From Tomocerus qinae (Eukaryota > Arthropoda > Collembola > Entomobryomorpha > Tomoceridae), in the NCBI GenBank assembly GCA_020055645.1, contig CM034547.1:71582884-71646883 (forward strand): DNA of 64,000 nucleotides. Direction: 5' to 3'. A program made the position numbers and the translations under genes. The notes below the pieces were generated by a model. The model was not told the DNA's origin. It did no database searches and was given only the letters and a program-made list of their open reading frames with translations. Shown one piece after another: positions 34,005 to 44,477 of this stretch; within the stretch, counting starts at the first letter, position 1; each line of letters begins with the position of its first letter.

Positions 34005-35103
34005 TTACTGTTACAATTATCGCTACGCGATATTTTTCAAATAATAACCGCAGTGAAAATCGCTTCTGATTGGTCGATGCATTTTTGAAATTGACCAATC
34101 AGAGCACAGGATTCCATAGCAAAATTTTATACGATTTTCATAAATCATTCCCAAGGGAAATATTTATTTTAACACTGAACTTTGAACTACAGACTTGTGA
34201 TAGGATAGGAAAATACGGACTCACACTTTTAGCATAATCGCAAACTAATACACTGCACTCAACTCTATGATGCTTCCTTGCTGAACAGAGCAACTGTTTC
34301 ATGTGTTACAATTGATTATTACTTCACTAAGCAGTCTGAACAAACATATAATCATAACATTTTGCATAAATATTATCACCACTACTACACTCAGTATTCA
34401 TCTTTCTCTATGAAGTAGTACAAACTAATTAATTAGATTTACTTTTAAAATTACAATTACAAGATATGATTGAAATTCAAGTGGGATAAGTCAGTCTAGT
34501 GGGATATGTCAGTCTAGTGGGATAGGTCAGTCTAGTGGGATAGATCAGTCTAGTTGGATGTCAGTCAGATAGTACAGGTCTGTCAGGTGGTAGATATTTA
34601 AATATTTAAATTGTGCTTAAACATTGTACTATGTAATAGTTACGTCTTAGTATACTTTAAAGTATCTACATAATAATAGTTTTCAAAATGTTATGATTTT
34701 GTATGTTCAGACTGCTTATAATAGTGAAGTAATAATCGAATTTGTAATACATGCAAGCAGTTGCTCTGTTCAATAAGTAAATTAGTTAGTCTGTATTGTA
34801 ACACATGAAAGCAGTTGCTCTGTTCAACAAGTAAGCATCATAGAGTTGAGTGCAGTGTATTAGTTTGCGATTATGCTAAAAGTGTGAGTCCGTATTTTCC
34901 TATCCTATCACAAGTCTGTAGTTCAAAGTTCAGTGTTAAAATAAATATTTCCCTTAGGAATGATTTATGAAAATCATATAAAATTTTGCTATGAAATCCT
35001 GTGCTCTGATTGGTCAATTTCAAAAATGCATCGACCAATCAGAAGCGATTTTCACTGCGGTTATTATTTGAAAAATATCGCGTAGCGATAATTGTAACTG
35101 TAA
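34005..35103. mobile_element. Foldback M2, 1.1 kb, CCAAT-box arms
   Basis: Ends TTACTGTTACAATTATCGC and GCGATAATTGTAACTGTAA; arms of about 320 bp contain gcgatatttttcaaataata, accgcagtgaaaatcgcttc, and tgattggtcgatgcattttt with gaccaatcagagcac. The centre is AT-rich, with a four- to five-copy 18-bp array (gtgggataggtcagtcta, 34481-34560). Same family as M4 (42861-43663). Non-coding. Confidence 0.75.
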
Positions 35104-35359
35104 CTACTTTAAACACAGTACAGTCCAAATCATCCCATGGCGATAATTTTCAAATCGAAACGGAAATATCTCTGGCTTCTGATTGGTCGATGCATTTTTG
35201 AAATTGACCAATCAGAGCACAGCATTTCATTTCAAATTTTATATGATTTTCATAAAGCATTCCCAGGGGAAATATTTATTGAAATACTGAAGTTAGCATT
35301 ACAGAATTGTGACTTGTGATATAAAGACATGCGGACTAACTTTTTTAGCATGTATGAAT

Positions 35360-35615
35360 CATAGAGATATAACATAGGTAGGTATTGTACTAATCTAGAG
35401 ATAGCATTTGAAAAGGATGCGGAAAAGCACATGACATGATGAGGGGATCTGCGCGAAAGCTATTCTCATGTGTTTTCGTACAAAATGAATTTGAATTGCC
35501 TCCGACGTCATCCCTCATAGCCAATCAAAATTAAGTATTACACGTCACTATTATTCAATTTATAACATTGAGGGAATACGATAGGCTCACTCTATATACC
35601 TATACTATCTCTATG
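35360..35615. mobile_element. MITE in M3, CATAGAGATA ends, 8-bp duplication
   Basis: CATAGAGATA...TATCTCTATG with perfect GTATGAAT duplications (35352-35359, 35616-35623). The opposite M3 arm near 36403-36410 carries the site once (attcatac on the plus strand), showing the empty target. 256 bp; 8-bp duplication suggests hAT. Confidence 0.85.
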
Positions 35616-35721
35616 GTATGAATACCATCACCACCATCGTAAATTAAAAAAATGCAGACTTACACTTTAGCATTACATCATCCTCATTCTATAAGCTTTA
35701 ATACAATTGCATTGCGTACTC

Positions 35722-35945
35722 CAAGGTACTTTAAATAAATACCATGACGACCTAACAAGGTATGCTGATAGTTTTTAAAAAAATCTCTCAGAACCACTAA
35801 TGGGGATCAAAGGAGAAGGAGCCATAGAGTAATACTCAATGGCATGGGGACGCCTGTACGTTTCCCCCATAAGTGGTTCTGAGTGAATTTCACTCCCCAC
35901 TATCAGCATACCTTGTTAGGTCGCCATGGTATTTAAAGTACCTTG
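35722..35945. mobile_element. MITE in M3, CAAGGTACTTTAAA ends, 8-bp duplication
   Basis: CAAGGTACTTTAAA...TTTAAAGTACCTTG with perfect GCGTACTC duplications (35714-35721, 35946-35953). The related foldback at about 44153 carries the uninterrupted site (cattgcgtactcaaccctac). Arms of about 45 bp include cctaacaaggtatgctgata. 224 bp. Confidence 0.85.
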
Positions 35946-36186
35946 GCGTACTCAATCCTATGAAATAATAAAATTAATTTTCGAATTGTAATAAAAACAC
36001 CATAAATAGACTAGACTAGCTTTGCTGAAAGGAGTAATGATTGACACTATAGCTATAGTCTACTCTATTGTAACGTTGTCACAGTTTATAGTTAATCCAA
36101 TAGCGTGTTTTATTTAAATAATGGAGTTTAGTACAGTGTATCTATATGATTTATGATGGTTGTGATCAGTGTGATTCGAATGTTAT

Positions 36187-36380
36187 AGGGTGAAGACAAT
36201 AGGATGTTTTGCTCTTTTTCTGCAGCCAGTTTAGATAGGAAAAAACTGGGTGCAGGCCCCGATGGCATCTGTGGCTGTATCCATGACCACGGGATTTTTC
36301 ACAGCTAAAAGTCAACTGAATGCACCCAAACCTCTAACTGGCTGCAGAAAGAGAGCAAAACATTCTATTGTCTTCACCCT
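36187..36380. mobile_element. MITE in M3, AGGGTGAAGAC ends
   Basis: AGGGTGAAGACAATAG...CTATTGTCTTCACCCT, with arms continuing through tgttttgctctttttctgca and gccagtt. 194 bp. Target duplication not evident. The 69-aa frame across its right half is not a gene. Confidence 0.65.
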
Positions 36381-36630
36381 CACACTGGTTGTGATTGTGA
36401 TGGTATTCATACATGCTAAAAAAGTTAGTGTCTTTATATCACAAGTCACAATGCTGTAGTGCTAAGTTCAGTATTTCAATAAATATTTTCCCTGGGAATG
36501 CTTTATTAAAATCATACAAAATTTGAAATGAAATGCTGTGCCCTGATTGGTCAATTTCAAAAATGCATTGACCAATCAGAAGCCAGAGATATTTCCGTTT
36601 CGATTTGAAAATTATCGCCAGATTTGGACA

Positions 36631-37640
36631 TTAATATAACATATTTATTAACCGTTCACATTTTAAATTGAATCTATGTATTTTATTTTTTTAAACAAAA
36701 ATGTTTCGTCAACTAAAGTCACAATTAATGGAAAACAGAAATTATTTGCGTCATTATTATTGCGTTGACTAGTAACTAGGCTTGATTGCTGGCAGCAAAC
36801 AGCAAACCTAACCTAACCTAACCTAAGCTACCAAGAGTCGGGTTTTCACGACAAATTATTGCGAGAAATAACAATTACTGCATTGATTTATCGATACTTT
36901 TGAAATTAACTGCTTCTTGTGGCTAAAAAATAGTTTGCGGCATTTACTTACGGCTTGCGGCATTTATAGCACACTCGAAACTGTCTCAGACAGGGAAATA
37001 AAGTCCTTTTATAAGTCCTCCCATTTACATGACATGATGTTAAATAAATCCTCTCAAAGACTTTCAGACCTACAAACTAAAGAAAAGAAGAAAGGAAGAC
37101 ACCATTCCAAGTGTTTAGTTGGTGCTTTCTCAGACCTCCTTAAAAATATTTACTCTGCAATTCAGCCCAAAAAGTGGTCATAGGAAGCCAAGAATGTCCA
37201 TCTATATATGTAGGGTACACAGTTAACGGTACACCAAAAGAGCATATTTATTTATTTTAGCTTACCTTATACTTAACTCCCGTTCTTCTTCCCCGCATCC
37301 GGGGAGGAAGCCAGAAATCAGTTTATTTTCTTTGGGTGCACCTGGATCTTAAGATCTGAAGTAATATTGATGCTCATTTACATTGTCTTCACCTGGTATA
37401 ATTTGAAAGTGGTGCAATAGGAATTATGGCATCTTGGCAACAACAAAACGCTTTTTGATTAAACCATGCACTTTTATATGTTTTACACTCACTTATCTGA
37501 AAGAACATGCCATTTGCTACCATAATATGGTTAGGGTTCCAAACTAATTCTGACATTAGAAAATGTCAAAAATGGGTCAAAAACAATTTCAACCGGGTGT
37601 AGGACAATCAAGATGTCGAGTGTGCCCTAAATGCCGCATG
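36631..37640. other. (CCTAA)4 run and an unassigned 88-codon frame
   Basis: CCTAA units at 36807-36826. A plus-strand frame at 36917-37183 encodes a lysine-rich peptide (SSQRLSDLQTKEKKKGRHHS, then CLVGAFSDLLKNIYSAIQPK). Its start overlaps dispersed gcggcatttac words, so only the part from about 36980 could be an exon or transposon relic. I do not recognise it. Confidence 0.3.
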
Positions 37641-37649
37641 CCATATATT

Positions 37650-37716
37650 TAACTCCTGCTTTTCGTATTTGGCGGCATGCCATAAATTATTTTTTATGTT
37701 TTTAGCTGTTTTTATA
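37650..37716 (+). repeat. Dispersed repeat R4, copy 1
   Basis: cgtatttggcggcatgccat, aaattattttttatgttttt and agctgtttttat recur at 47925-47967. Downstream ctaaaagtgcttttatgcac (39155-39175) recurs at 48003-48020, so the second locus may be a shortened copy of a longer unit. Confidence 0.5.
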
Positions 37717-39160
37717 CGGGAAGAAACTGCAAAGCAGGCAGCGCATTGCCCGAAGGTCAATGTGTGGTTTCACCACTAGTATGCAGTTAACTACTGGTTC
37801 AAATTTTGTCAACTGGAATTGCTCGTAAACTAGCAGCTTCTGTAAAACATGGCATATATGACAGCGTAGAGAATTCTTCTGTGGGTTGTGCATTAATTTG
37901 AAATCAACTGTCCGGTTTCAACTTTAGCCGTAGGAACCGGAAGAATGAATTTTGAAATTGTTTGGTATCTCCTTGGCGACTTGGTACAATGCATCATAGT
38001 CAATTGGGTGTTGGATGGAATGGACTGGATGGACTCATGAAACTAGGAATACAATTTCCATTTCCTAATTCAATCTCCGTAGATACGAACTACTGAGTGC
38101 CCTGAATTAGCATTGGCAGGCATCATCTCAATAATAATGATAATAATAATGTCGGATTTAAAGATGCATTATTCCTGTTACGTGGTATTCCCATTCTCAA
38201 TAATCCCAGTCACATTCACATCCCAATGCAAATACCGGAGTACCAAGAACAATTCCAGGGATGGAAAATAAATTAAGCTCGAGGGCACTGACAAGGTTTG
38301 TAAAAAATTTAGAATAAGGGAAATTTCAGGGATGGAAAAAAGGTAGCATTGAGTGTGATTCCAGGCATAGAAAATGACAAATTGTAACAGGCATGCTCAA
38401 TACTACCAATACAAACATTTACACTTTCCTGGCATGTGGTGGATTTTACTAACCGCAAAAATACGAAGTATTCATCTCCCCTAAAGCGGGGGTTTGGGGG
38501 CGGCAGCCCCCAATAAAAAATAAAATTATCTTATGACATACATAATATATTATTAATAATTTTGCGAAAAAATCTAACTTATAGAAATGTAGGTCAAATA
38601 ACAATATTTATCATTTTTTCATAGATGTAAAATTTACATTGTAAACTAGGCAGGGATGATTAATATTTAGGAAATGGGGACATGTTGATTAGTAGAAGTT
38701 TACTCGAATATTGTACATTAAATCACCATTCCAATAGTTACAAAAATTTGCGAAGACTGTGAATGTTTTACTTATATAAATAATTTCGAAATATTCATTA
38801 TCTGGTTAAAATTTTTGTAGTTCATAGTTATATGATAGTTATAATTATAACCAGATATATCAAGAAAAACAGTAAAACTATGAATACTGGTATCCAATGG
38901 ATACTTACTTTCTTGCCATACTGTAGTGTCAATCTAATGTTTTAGGCAAGTTTTAGGGTTATTGCAATGAAATTAACTGTAAACGCACGGGGAGAATTTT
39001 TGAAGATAATTTTAAAATTACAGGCTTTAATTATATCTTGGCATCAAAACTATATCTTGTTTTCGAGTTTTTCTGGCCTTCTCACCGTATATTTCTCCAG
39101 GTTTTTAACCTGTAATTTTTATATATAAATTAATGTGGAAAGTGAGAAATAGCCGCTAAA
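37717..39160. other. No gene; scattered short repeats
   Basis: Imperfect ttccagggatggaaaa words at 38255, 38325 and 38360. A GC-rich 'gcgggggtttgggggcggcagccccc'-type island at 38485-38512 (first 20 bases gcgggggtttgggggcggca) looks like a transposon end. No coding signal. Confidence 0.4.
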
Positions 39161-39184
39161 AGTGCTTTTATGCACCAATATTGT

Positions 39185-39375
39185 GTATTAACCTTTTCGC
39201 TACCAATTACATCACAGTAATGTAATCATAGCCATGATTTTCATTGGCCCATTACATTATTGTCATGTAATCATTAAATACAATTCACTCACTGACCGAT
39301 TACATGTCAATAATGTAATTTAAATTTTGGCCCAACTGACATGTTACATGCATGTGATGTAATTTCAAAATTTTG
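39185..39375. repeat. Four-unit minisatellite built on attacat/atgtaat palindromes
   Basis: Units of about 45-50 bp, each with attacat followed 5-8 bp later by its complement atgtaat, starting near 39205, 39249, 39297 and 39342. Spacers between palindromes are unrelated to each other, unlike an ordinary tandem array. Confidence 0.5.
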
Positions 39376-39740
39376 CAGTGCATATGCAGTGACAAAAATT
39401 AATGTAAAAAAATACGTCGCGTTCCCTTGAATAAATTCCCGGATACGTGCCTGCGGCTGACGAAATTCTCGAGTCTACTTTATTTCTAAAGTTTATAATA
39501 TTTTCATATGATGGAAAGATTTCAAAATAATACAACAACTCAAAATGTATGATCCCACGCTTAGTATACAGTGATTGTCATCTTATAGTAGGAAAGATTT
39601 CCAATTCACATCGGATAACTAATTTTTAAATTCAATGCCAGTTTACTGGGAGTCTTTGCATTACCGGGGATTTCTAGTAATTAATTATTATAATGATATT
39701 GTGCCAGTGCATTTTTGCGCGAGGCAAGGCAGTAGCATGC

Positions 39741-39960
39741 TCATTTTTCTCTTTGACTATCAAATGAAGACAAAGTAAGCGCACAGTATCTCAGCAACCT
39801 ATGGACCGATTTATTCCTAAATTAATAGGGATCGTCAGTGGTCCATAGGCATTGTTTATGTCAAGTTTGGTCAACTTCCGTCATTGCGTTCGAACGTTAT
39901 CGTGGGTACGGACGAACGGACGGACAGACTGTGTGGTTTTATAAGCTCGTCAGGCGAGCT
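39741..39960 (+). mobile_element. HLE-N, 3' fragment
   Basis: Starts within the core (ctttgactatcaaatgaaga), then agcgcacagtatctcagcaa, ttatcgtgggtacggacgaa, cggacggacagactg, and ends ctcgtcaggcgagct. Upstream array and 5' end absent. Confidence 0.8.
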
Positions 39961-39978
39961 AAAACTCACGTATATATT

Positions 39979-40381
39979 AGGCAGTTAGTTTTATTCCTTA
40001 GTGTAACTCTGAGCTTCGGGTAGTGTAAGTCTTTACGCGGCTTACTTTGCGAAGCTAACTTACACTACGGTTACGTAGAATAGTTAGTGATTTTCCGTAA
40101 GTAATTGGTTGCTAGGTCCCGCAATTTCCAAAATTAACTTTGTGGAATAAACATGAATGATACCAGTCGCCTGGGTAACTACATCCTGTAGGGCAATACG
40201 CATGCCCGTAAGTCTGAAACGTAGTGTAGTCATTTTTACGTTTCGTAACTCGGTTTTTTTTGGCTTAGAGTAGGATTCTCTCGTAAAGGGGAGGAGTTTG
40301 ACGTAAGACTTACACTACGGGAAGCTCATTCTTACACTACGGGAAGGTCATTCTTACACTACGGAAAAAAACTAACTGCCT
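39979..40381. mobile_element. MITE with AGGCAGTTAG ends and 'cttacactacgg' repeats
   Basis: AGGCAGTTAGTTTTA at 39979 mirrors AAACTAACTGCCT ending 40381; ATT flanks both sides (39976-39978, 40382-40384). The word cttacactacgg occurs once at about 40059 and three times between 40308 and 40364, and inverted near the left end (gtagtgtaag). 403 bp, non-coding. Confidence 0.6.
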
Positions 40382-40394
40382 ATTACCTTGGTGG

Positions 40395-40500
40395 AGATGA
40401 CAACGGTTTGCTGGCCATAAATTGGCAATTTTACTAATAATAATATAAATGCGGGTATATCTCAGGGAAATATGTGGAGTTTCGCACATTTTCATCCCCA
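40395..40500 (+). repeat. Dispersed repeat R3, copy 2
   Basis: Reverse-complement match of 20700-20830: gacaacggtttgctggccat, tgcgggtatatctcagggaa, atatgtggagtttcgcacat. Confidence 0.5.
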
Positions 40501-42763
40501 TCCATTTTATTAGATAACTAGTAACTATGGGGGATTGGGAAATATCAGGAAATAGCAAGGATTCGCACCTGTTCGCACACTAGCTGTTATTTTTATTACC
40601 AATGGAGATGAGAGGTCCCCCGGTGTCACCCCCGAAGAGAGTAGTACGTAATTTCCATGTAAACCCCCTAAGTATGACTATGAGTGACGTCCCCGAAGTC
40701 AAAATCCCATGTAATGTTCCCACAAACTCCACCCACTTTTCTGTTCATAGAAGATATCCATGGGTTGAGGAAATACGAAAAATAAATCACAAAGCCACCT
40801 TTAAATTTTGGCGTGGTTTTGCAATTTTGATACCAGGTTCGGGGTGGCGATCCAATAGTAGGGATTTCACCTACCTCAATAAAATAGTATTAAACTGCGC
40901 CATATTTTGGAACTATTTCTTTATTATTTCCAACATTTCTACCGTTATCTTTTACCCAGTAGAAAATTTCGAACTAGTGGTGCGATCAAAACCTTGGACA
41001 TTTAGAATGTTTCTAGGAAGGGTGTATGTTTGGATAGATATTATATATATGAGAGAGTGTATTGGATTGTGTAGAGTGTAGAGAAGACAAGAGGTGATAA
41101 AAGTGTGGGAAGTTCGTTGATAAATCAGTCGGGTTCTCGTAATCTTGTCAAGTGCACGTACTTTGAATACATCTTCTCCATGATATATTATATCATAACC
41201 ATATTCAACACTCTCTCCAGCCACCAGCTGCTGCATCATCATACATAATACATGTCCAACTTTCAAACTGTCGCCCCAGTATTTTTATTTCTTACTTCCA
41301 GCACTCTCACCTGTATCATCCTCCCACCACCATTATGCATCTCAAATATAATATCATGTGCTAAAATTGTACTGGTAGGTACTATTTATTATTTATACAC
41401 AAAGAAATTTCAATGTCTTTGTCGGGCAGATATATTTGGGGTTGGGAAGAAAATTCGATTGTCGTGGTCGGGCCCGTCGGGCAGATAAATTTAGGCTCGG
41501 TTACTGACCGTGACTAGGATTAATAGGCTTCAGTAAACAGTCAAAGTGAGATATAGCGACGCGCAAGTACTAACAGTGCCACCTATTGGGCAGACTACAA
41601 AATGTGTGTGGTGTTTGGCGCGTGGCCTAAATCTCATTCTGGCTTTTTACCCGCGGTATGTGGGGATTTATCCTACTAAAACGTACGGACACAAATGCCA
41701 GGTTATGTGCCAAGGATTCAATCAGCCAACCTTGGTGGGCTACCATAAGAACCGCACGCGAAATGACGGAAGTAGGTGAAGTTTTGGAAATTTCTGTGGC
41801 AATAGAACGCTGAATTTGGCAGAGCTAAAACAATTATGCCTGCCTAAAACATTTTTACCAGAAGGTAAAGACTTACATTAGGGATTGTAAATTCTGAGAG
41901 CAGTTAGCCTGCCTCGAATGTCTCCTATGAAAAAATTGAGAAGTGAGTGGATTGCATTTTTTGGATGACTGAATTGTACAGAGTTCAACTGGCCGGTGGG
42001 TGGTGGCTAGGGGGAAAAAGTGGCTAGTGGGCGGGCAAAATGTCAGGTGGCTAGTGGGCAAAAGTAAAATTAAGGTTTTAAAAATAGCACAAAAAAATTT
42101 CAAACTTAACTCAGTATTAATTTTATGGAATCTTTGTTTTCATTTATTTCAATCGATTGAGGATTGGTGAAATGTGAAAAGAGTGATGATTTGATGATGG
42201 AGTTCAGATGGAGTAATAGGATTGATTGCGGGATTTACGGGACGATAATTGATTTCTGGAGATGGAAGACCCCAGAGATTTGAAACTTGTAATACTTACG
42301 GTGGGCAAATAGCTTTTGTCTGGGAAGGACTATGGCAATTACAGCATAGAGTTATTTAGCCATAGAATGCATATAGAAGGGAGAGCAGACGTAATGTAAA
42401 AGAGAAATGAGCCGAGTCGTAATTGATTCTACGTCTTCTCCCTCATGTCCTCCCTACCAATTCATTTGTCTTCTCCAGTAAATTAAAAAATTTGGGCTTT
42501 TCCTTGAATACATTTATTCAATTGTGGCAGAAACGAAAGGAACTGTCAATAGCTATATTTCTCTATCCTATCCCCTCATGCAAAAGAGACTTGCCTGGGC
42601 ATAGGGAGTTTGGGAATGGGTTCAAAATATTAAATTTGCACTTCCGATGCGTACCAAATATTCCTATGCAATGGGCATCGATGCAAAATATGACATTAAA
42701 TTGTACACGGCATCGGTGCAAAATAAGCTAAGCGTATTGTAATAATACTGTGCCTTATGGTAC
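40501..42763. other. No recognised gene
   Basis: Contains the second-longest open frame in the window (40602-41081, 159 codons) and several of about 75-100 codons, none with a domain I recognise. The sequence is less AT-biased than its surroundings and lacks visible repeat ends, so unrecognised exons remain possible. Confidence 0.35.
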
Positions 42764-43735
42764 TGTCTGAATTATATCCAAGGGAGATAATTTTCAAATC
42801 CAAACTGAAATAATAAATATCGCTTCTCATTGGCCGATGCAATTTGAAATTGACCAGCATTACTGTTTGAATTATCAATTCGCGACCTTTTTCAAATAAT
42901 AACCGCAGTGAAAATCGCTTCTGAATGGTGGAAGCATTTTTAAAATTGACTAATCAGAACACAGAATTCCATGGCAAAATTTTATATGATTATCATAAAT
43001 CATTCCCAGGGGAAATATTTATTTCAACACTGAACCTTGAACTACAGATACAGACGTGTGATAGGAAAATTCGGACCGTTACTTTTAGCATCATCGCAAA
43101 CTATTATAATAAACTATACTCAACTCTATGATGTAATTAAAATTATATAGAATTAACTTGAACAGTGAACTTGAAACTGTGAAAAGGTTACAATACACTG
43201 TTATAGACTAGCTAAATTACTTGCTGGACTGAAAATGTTATATGTTTGTTCAGGTTCAGACTGCTTATAGTAGTGAAATAATAGTCAAACTCATGCAAGC
43301 AGTGCTCTATTCAGCAATAATTTAGTTAGTCTTTAATAGTATATTGTAACCTTTTCACAGTTTCAAGTTTACAGTTCAAATTAATTCTATATAATTTTAA
43401 TTACATCCTAGAGTTGAGTACAGTGTATTAGTTTACGCTGATGCTAAAAGTATCGGTCCGTATTTTCCTATCACACGTCTGTAGTTCAAGGTTCAGTGTT
43501 GAAATAAATATTTCCCCTGGGAATGATTTATGATAATCATATAAAATTTTGCCATGGAATTCTGTTCTGATTGGTCAATTTTAAAAATGCATCCACCAAT
43601 CAGAAGCGATTTTCACTGCGGTTAATATTTGAAAAAGGTCGCGAATTGATAATTCGAACAGTAAATTTCAAAATTTTATATGATTTTCATAAAGCATTCC
43701 CAGGGAAAATAATTATTGCATCAAAACTACAAAAT
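42764..43735. mobile_element. M3-family foldback fragment hosting M4
   Basis: ccaagggagataattttcaa at 42778 and ttttatatgattttcataaa at 43674 are M3-family arm sequence. They are separated by M4, 42861-43663. Confidence 0.55.
42861..43663. mobile_element. Foldback M4, M2 family, 803 bp
   Basis: TACTGTTTGAATTATCAATTC ... GAATTGATAATTCGAACAGTA with arms of about 380 bp. Arms share accgcagtgaaaatcgcttc, ttccatggcaaaattttata and ctacagatacagacgtgtga words with M2. Innermost pairing includes gaacttgaaactgtgaaaag. Non-coding. Confidence 0.75.
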
Positions 43736-44052
43736 CATCAAATTATTAATCAAGACTTCCTGTATTCTATTCTTATTATTTCATAATATAAGAGAATCAA
43801 GAGTCGGAGTCAAATTTTCGAAAATCACCTTAGCTACTAGCTAATTTTAATTTTAAATCCTTCCCCTTCCCCTTAGCATAAAACTGTACACTGTAGGTAC
43901 CAAAGGTATCAATTCGGTGTATATCATACTTTGGTGTGCCAATTTATGCTAAGAGGTTGTTGAGGGGATAATGAAGTGAGGTGCTGAAGTGATGTGCTAA
44001 ATTCCTACTCCGACCCTAAACTACAAAACCTAACCAAACCTATACTTGCAAT
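43736..44052. other. No gene seen
   Basis: Short low-copy stretch with an inverted pair around tagcataaaactgtacactg and ttatgctaagagg (43876, 43946). Confidence 0.4.
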
Positions 44053-44477
44053 GCACCATGAACTCTGAATTACAGACTTGTGATAGGGAATTGCGGACTT
44101 ACATTTTAGCATATTATTATCATCACACTAAGCTTTAATACAATTTCATTGCGTACTCAACCCTACGAAAAAATACAATTAACTTTTGAATTGTAAAAAC
44201 ACCATAAATAGACTAGTGATTAGACTAGCTTTGCTTGCTGAATAGAAGAAATGGTTTACACTTGATAATCAGTTCTGCATAGTGCATTACTCTGTCTGAA
44301 ATAATACAATTACAAGATATCAAAAGTATTTTGTATACAATAAAAAATTATTTAAGGCGAACAAATAATTTTAACTGACGTGCCAGGTATTATGTAGTTG
44401 TGTAAATAGTCCAATAATAGATCTCTAATTTTGTTACGATTTACGATGATGGTAATGGTATTCATACATGCTAAAAA

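Larger units (their letters stand above)
35122..36630. mobile_element. Foldback M3, related family, hosting three MITEs
   Basis: Ends (c)agtccaaatcatccca and agatttggac(a), then gataattttcaaatcgaaac in both arms. It shares tgattggtcgatgcattttt and ttcataaagcattcccaggg with M2. Nested insertions: 35360-35615, 35722-35945 and 36187-36380. The first of these can be checked against the uninterrupted opposite arm. No coding capacity. Confidence 0.75.

Noticed and set aside
40602-41081. 159-codon open frame
   Set aside because: No recognisable domain, no splice sites of note, and a 104-codon frame overlaps its end on the other strand. Chance in a less AT-rich stretch is as likely.
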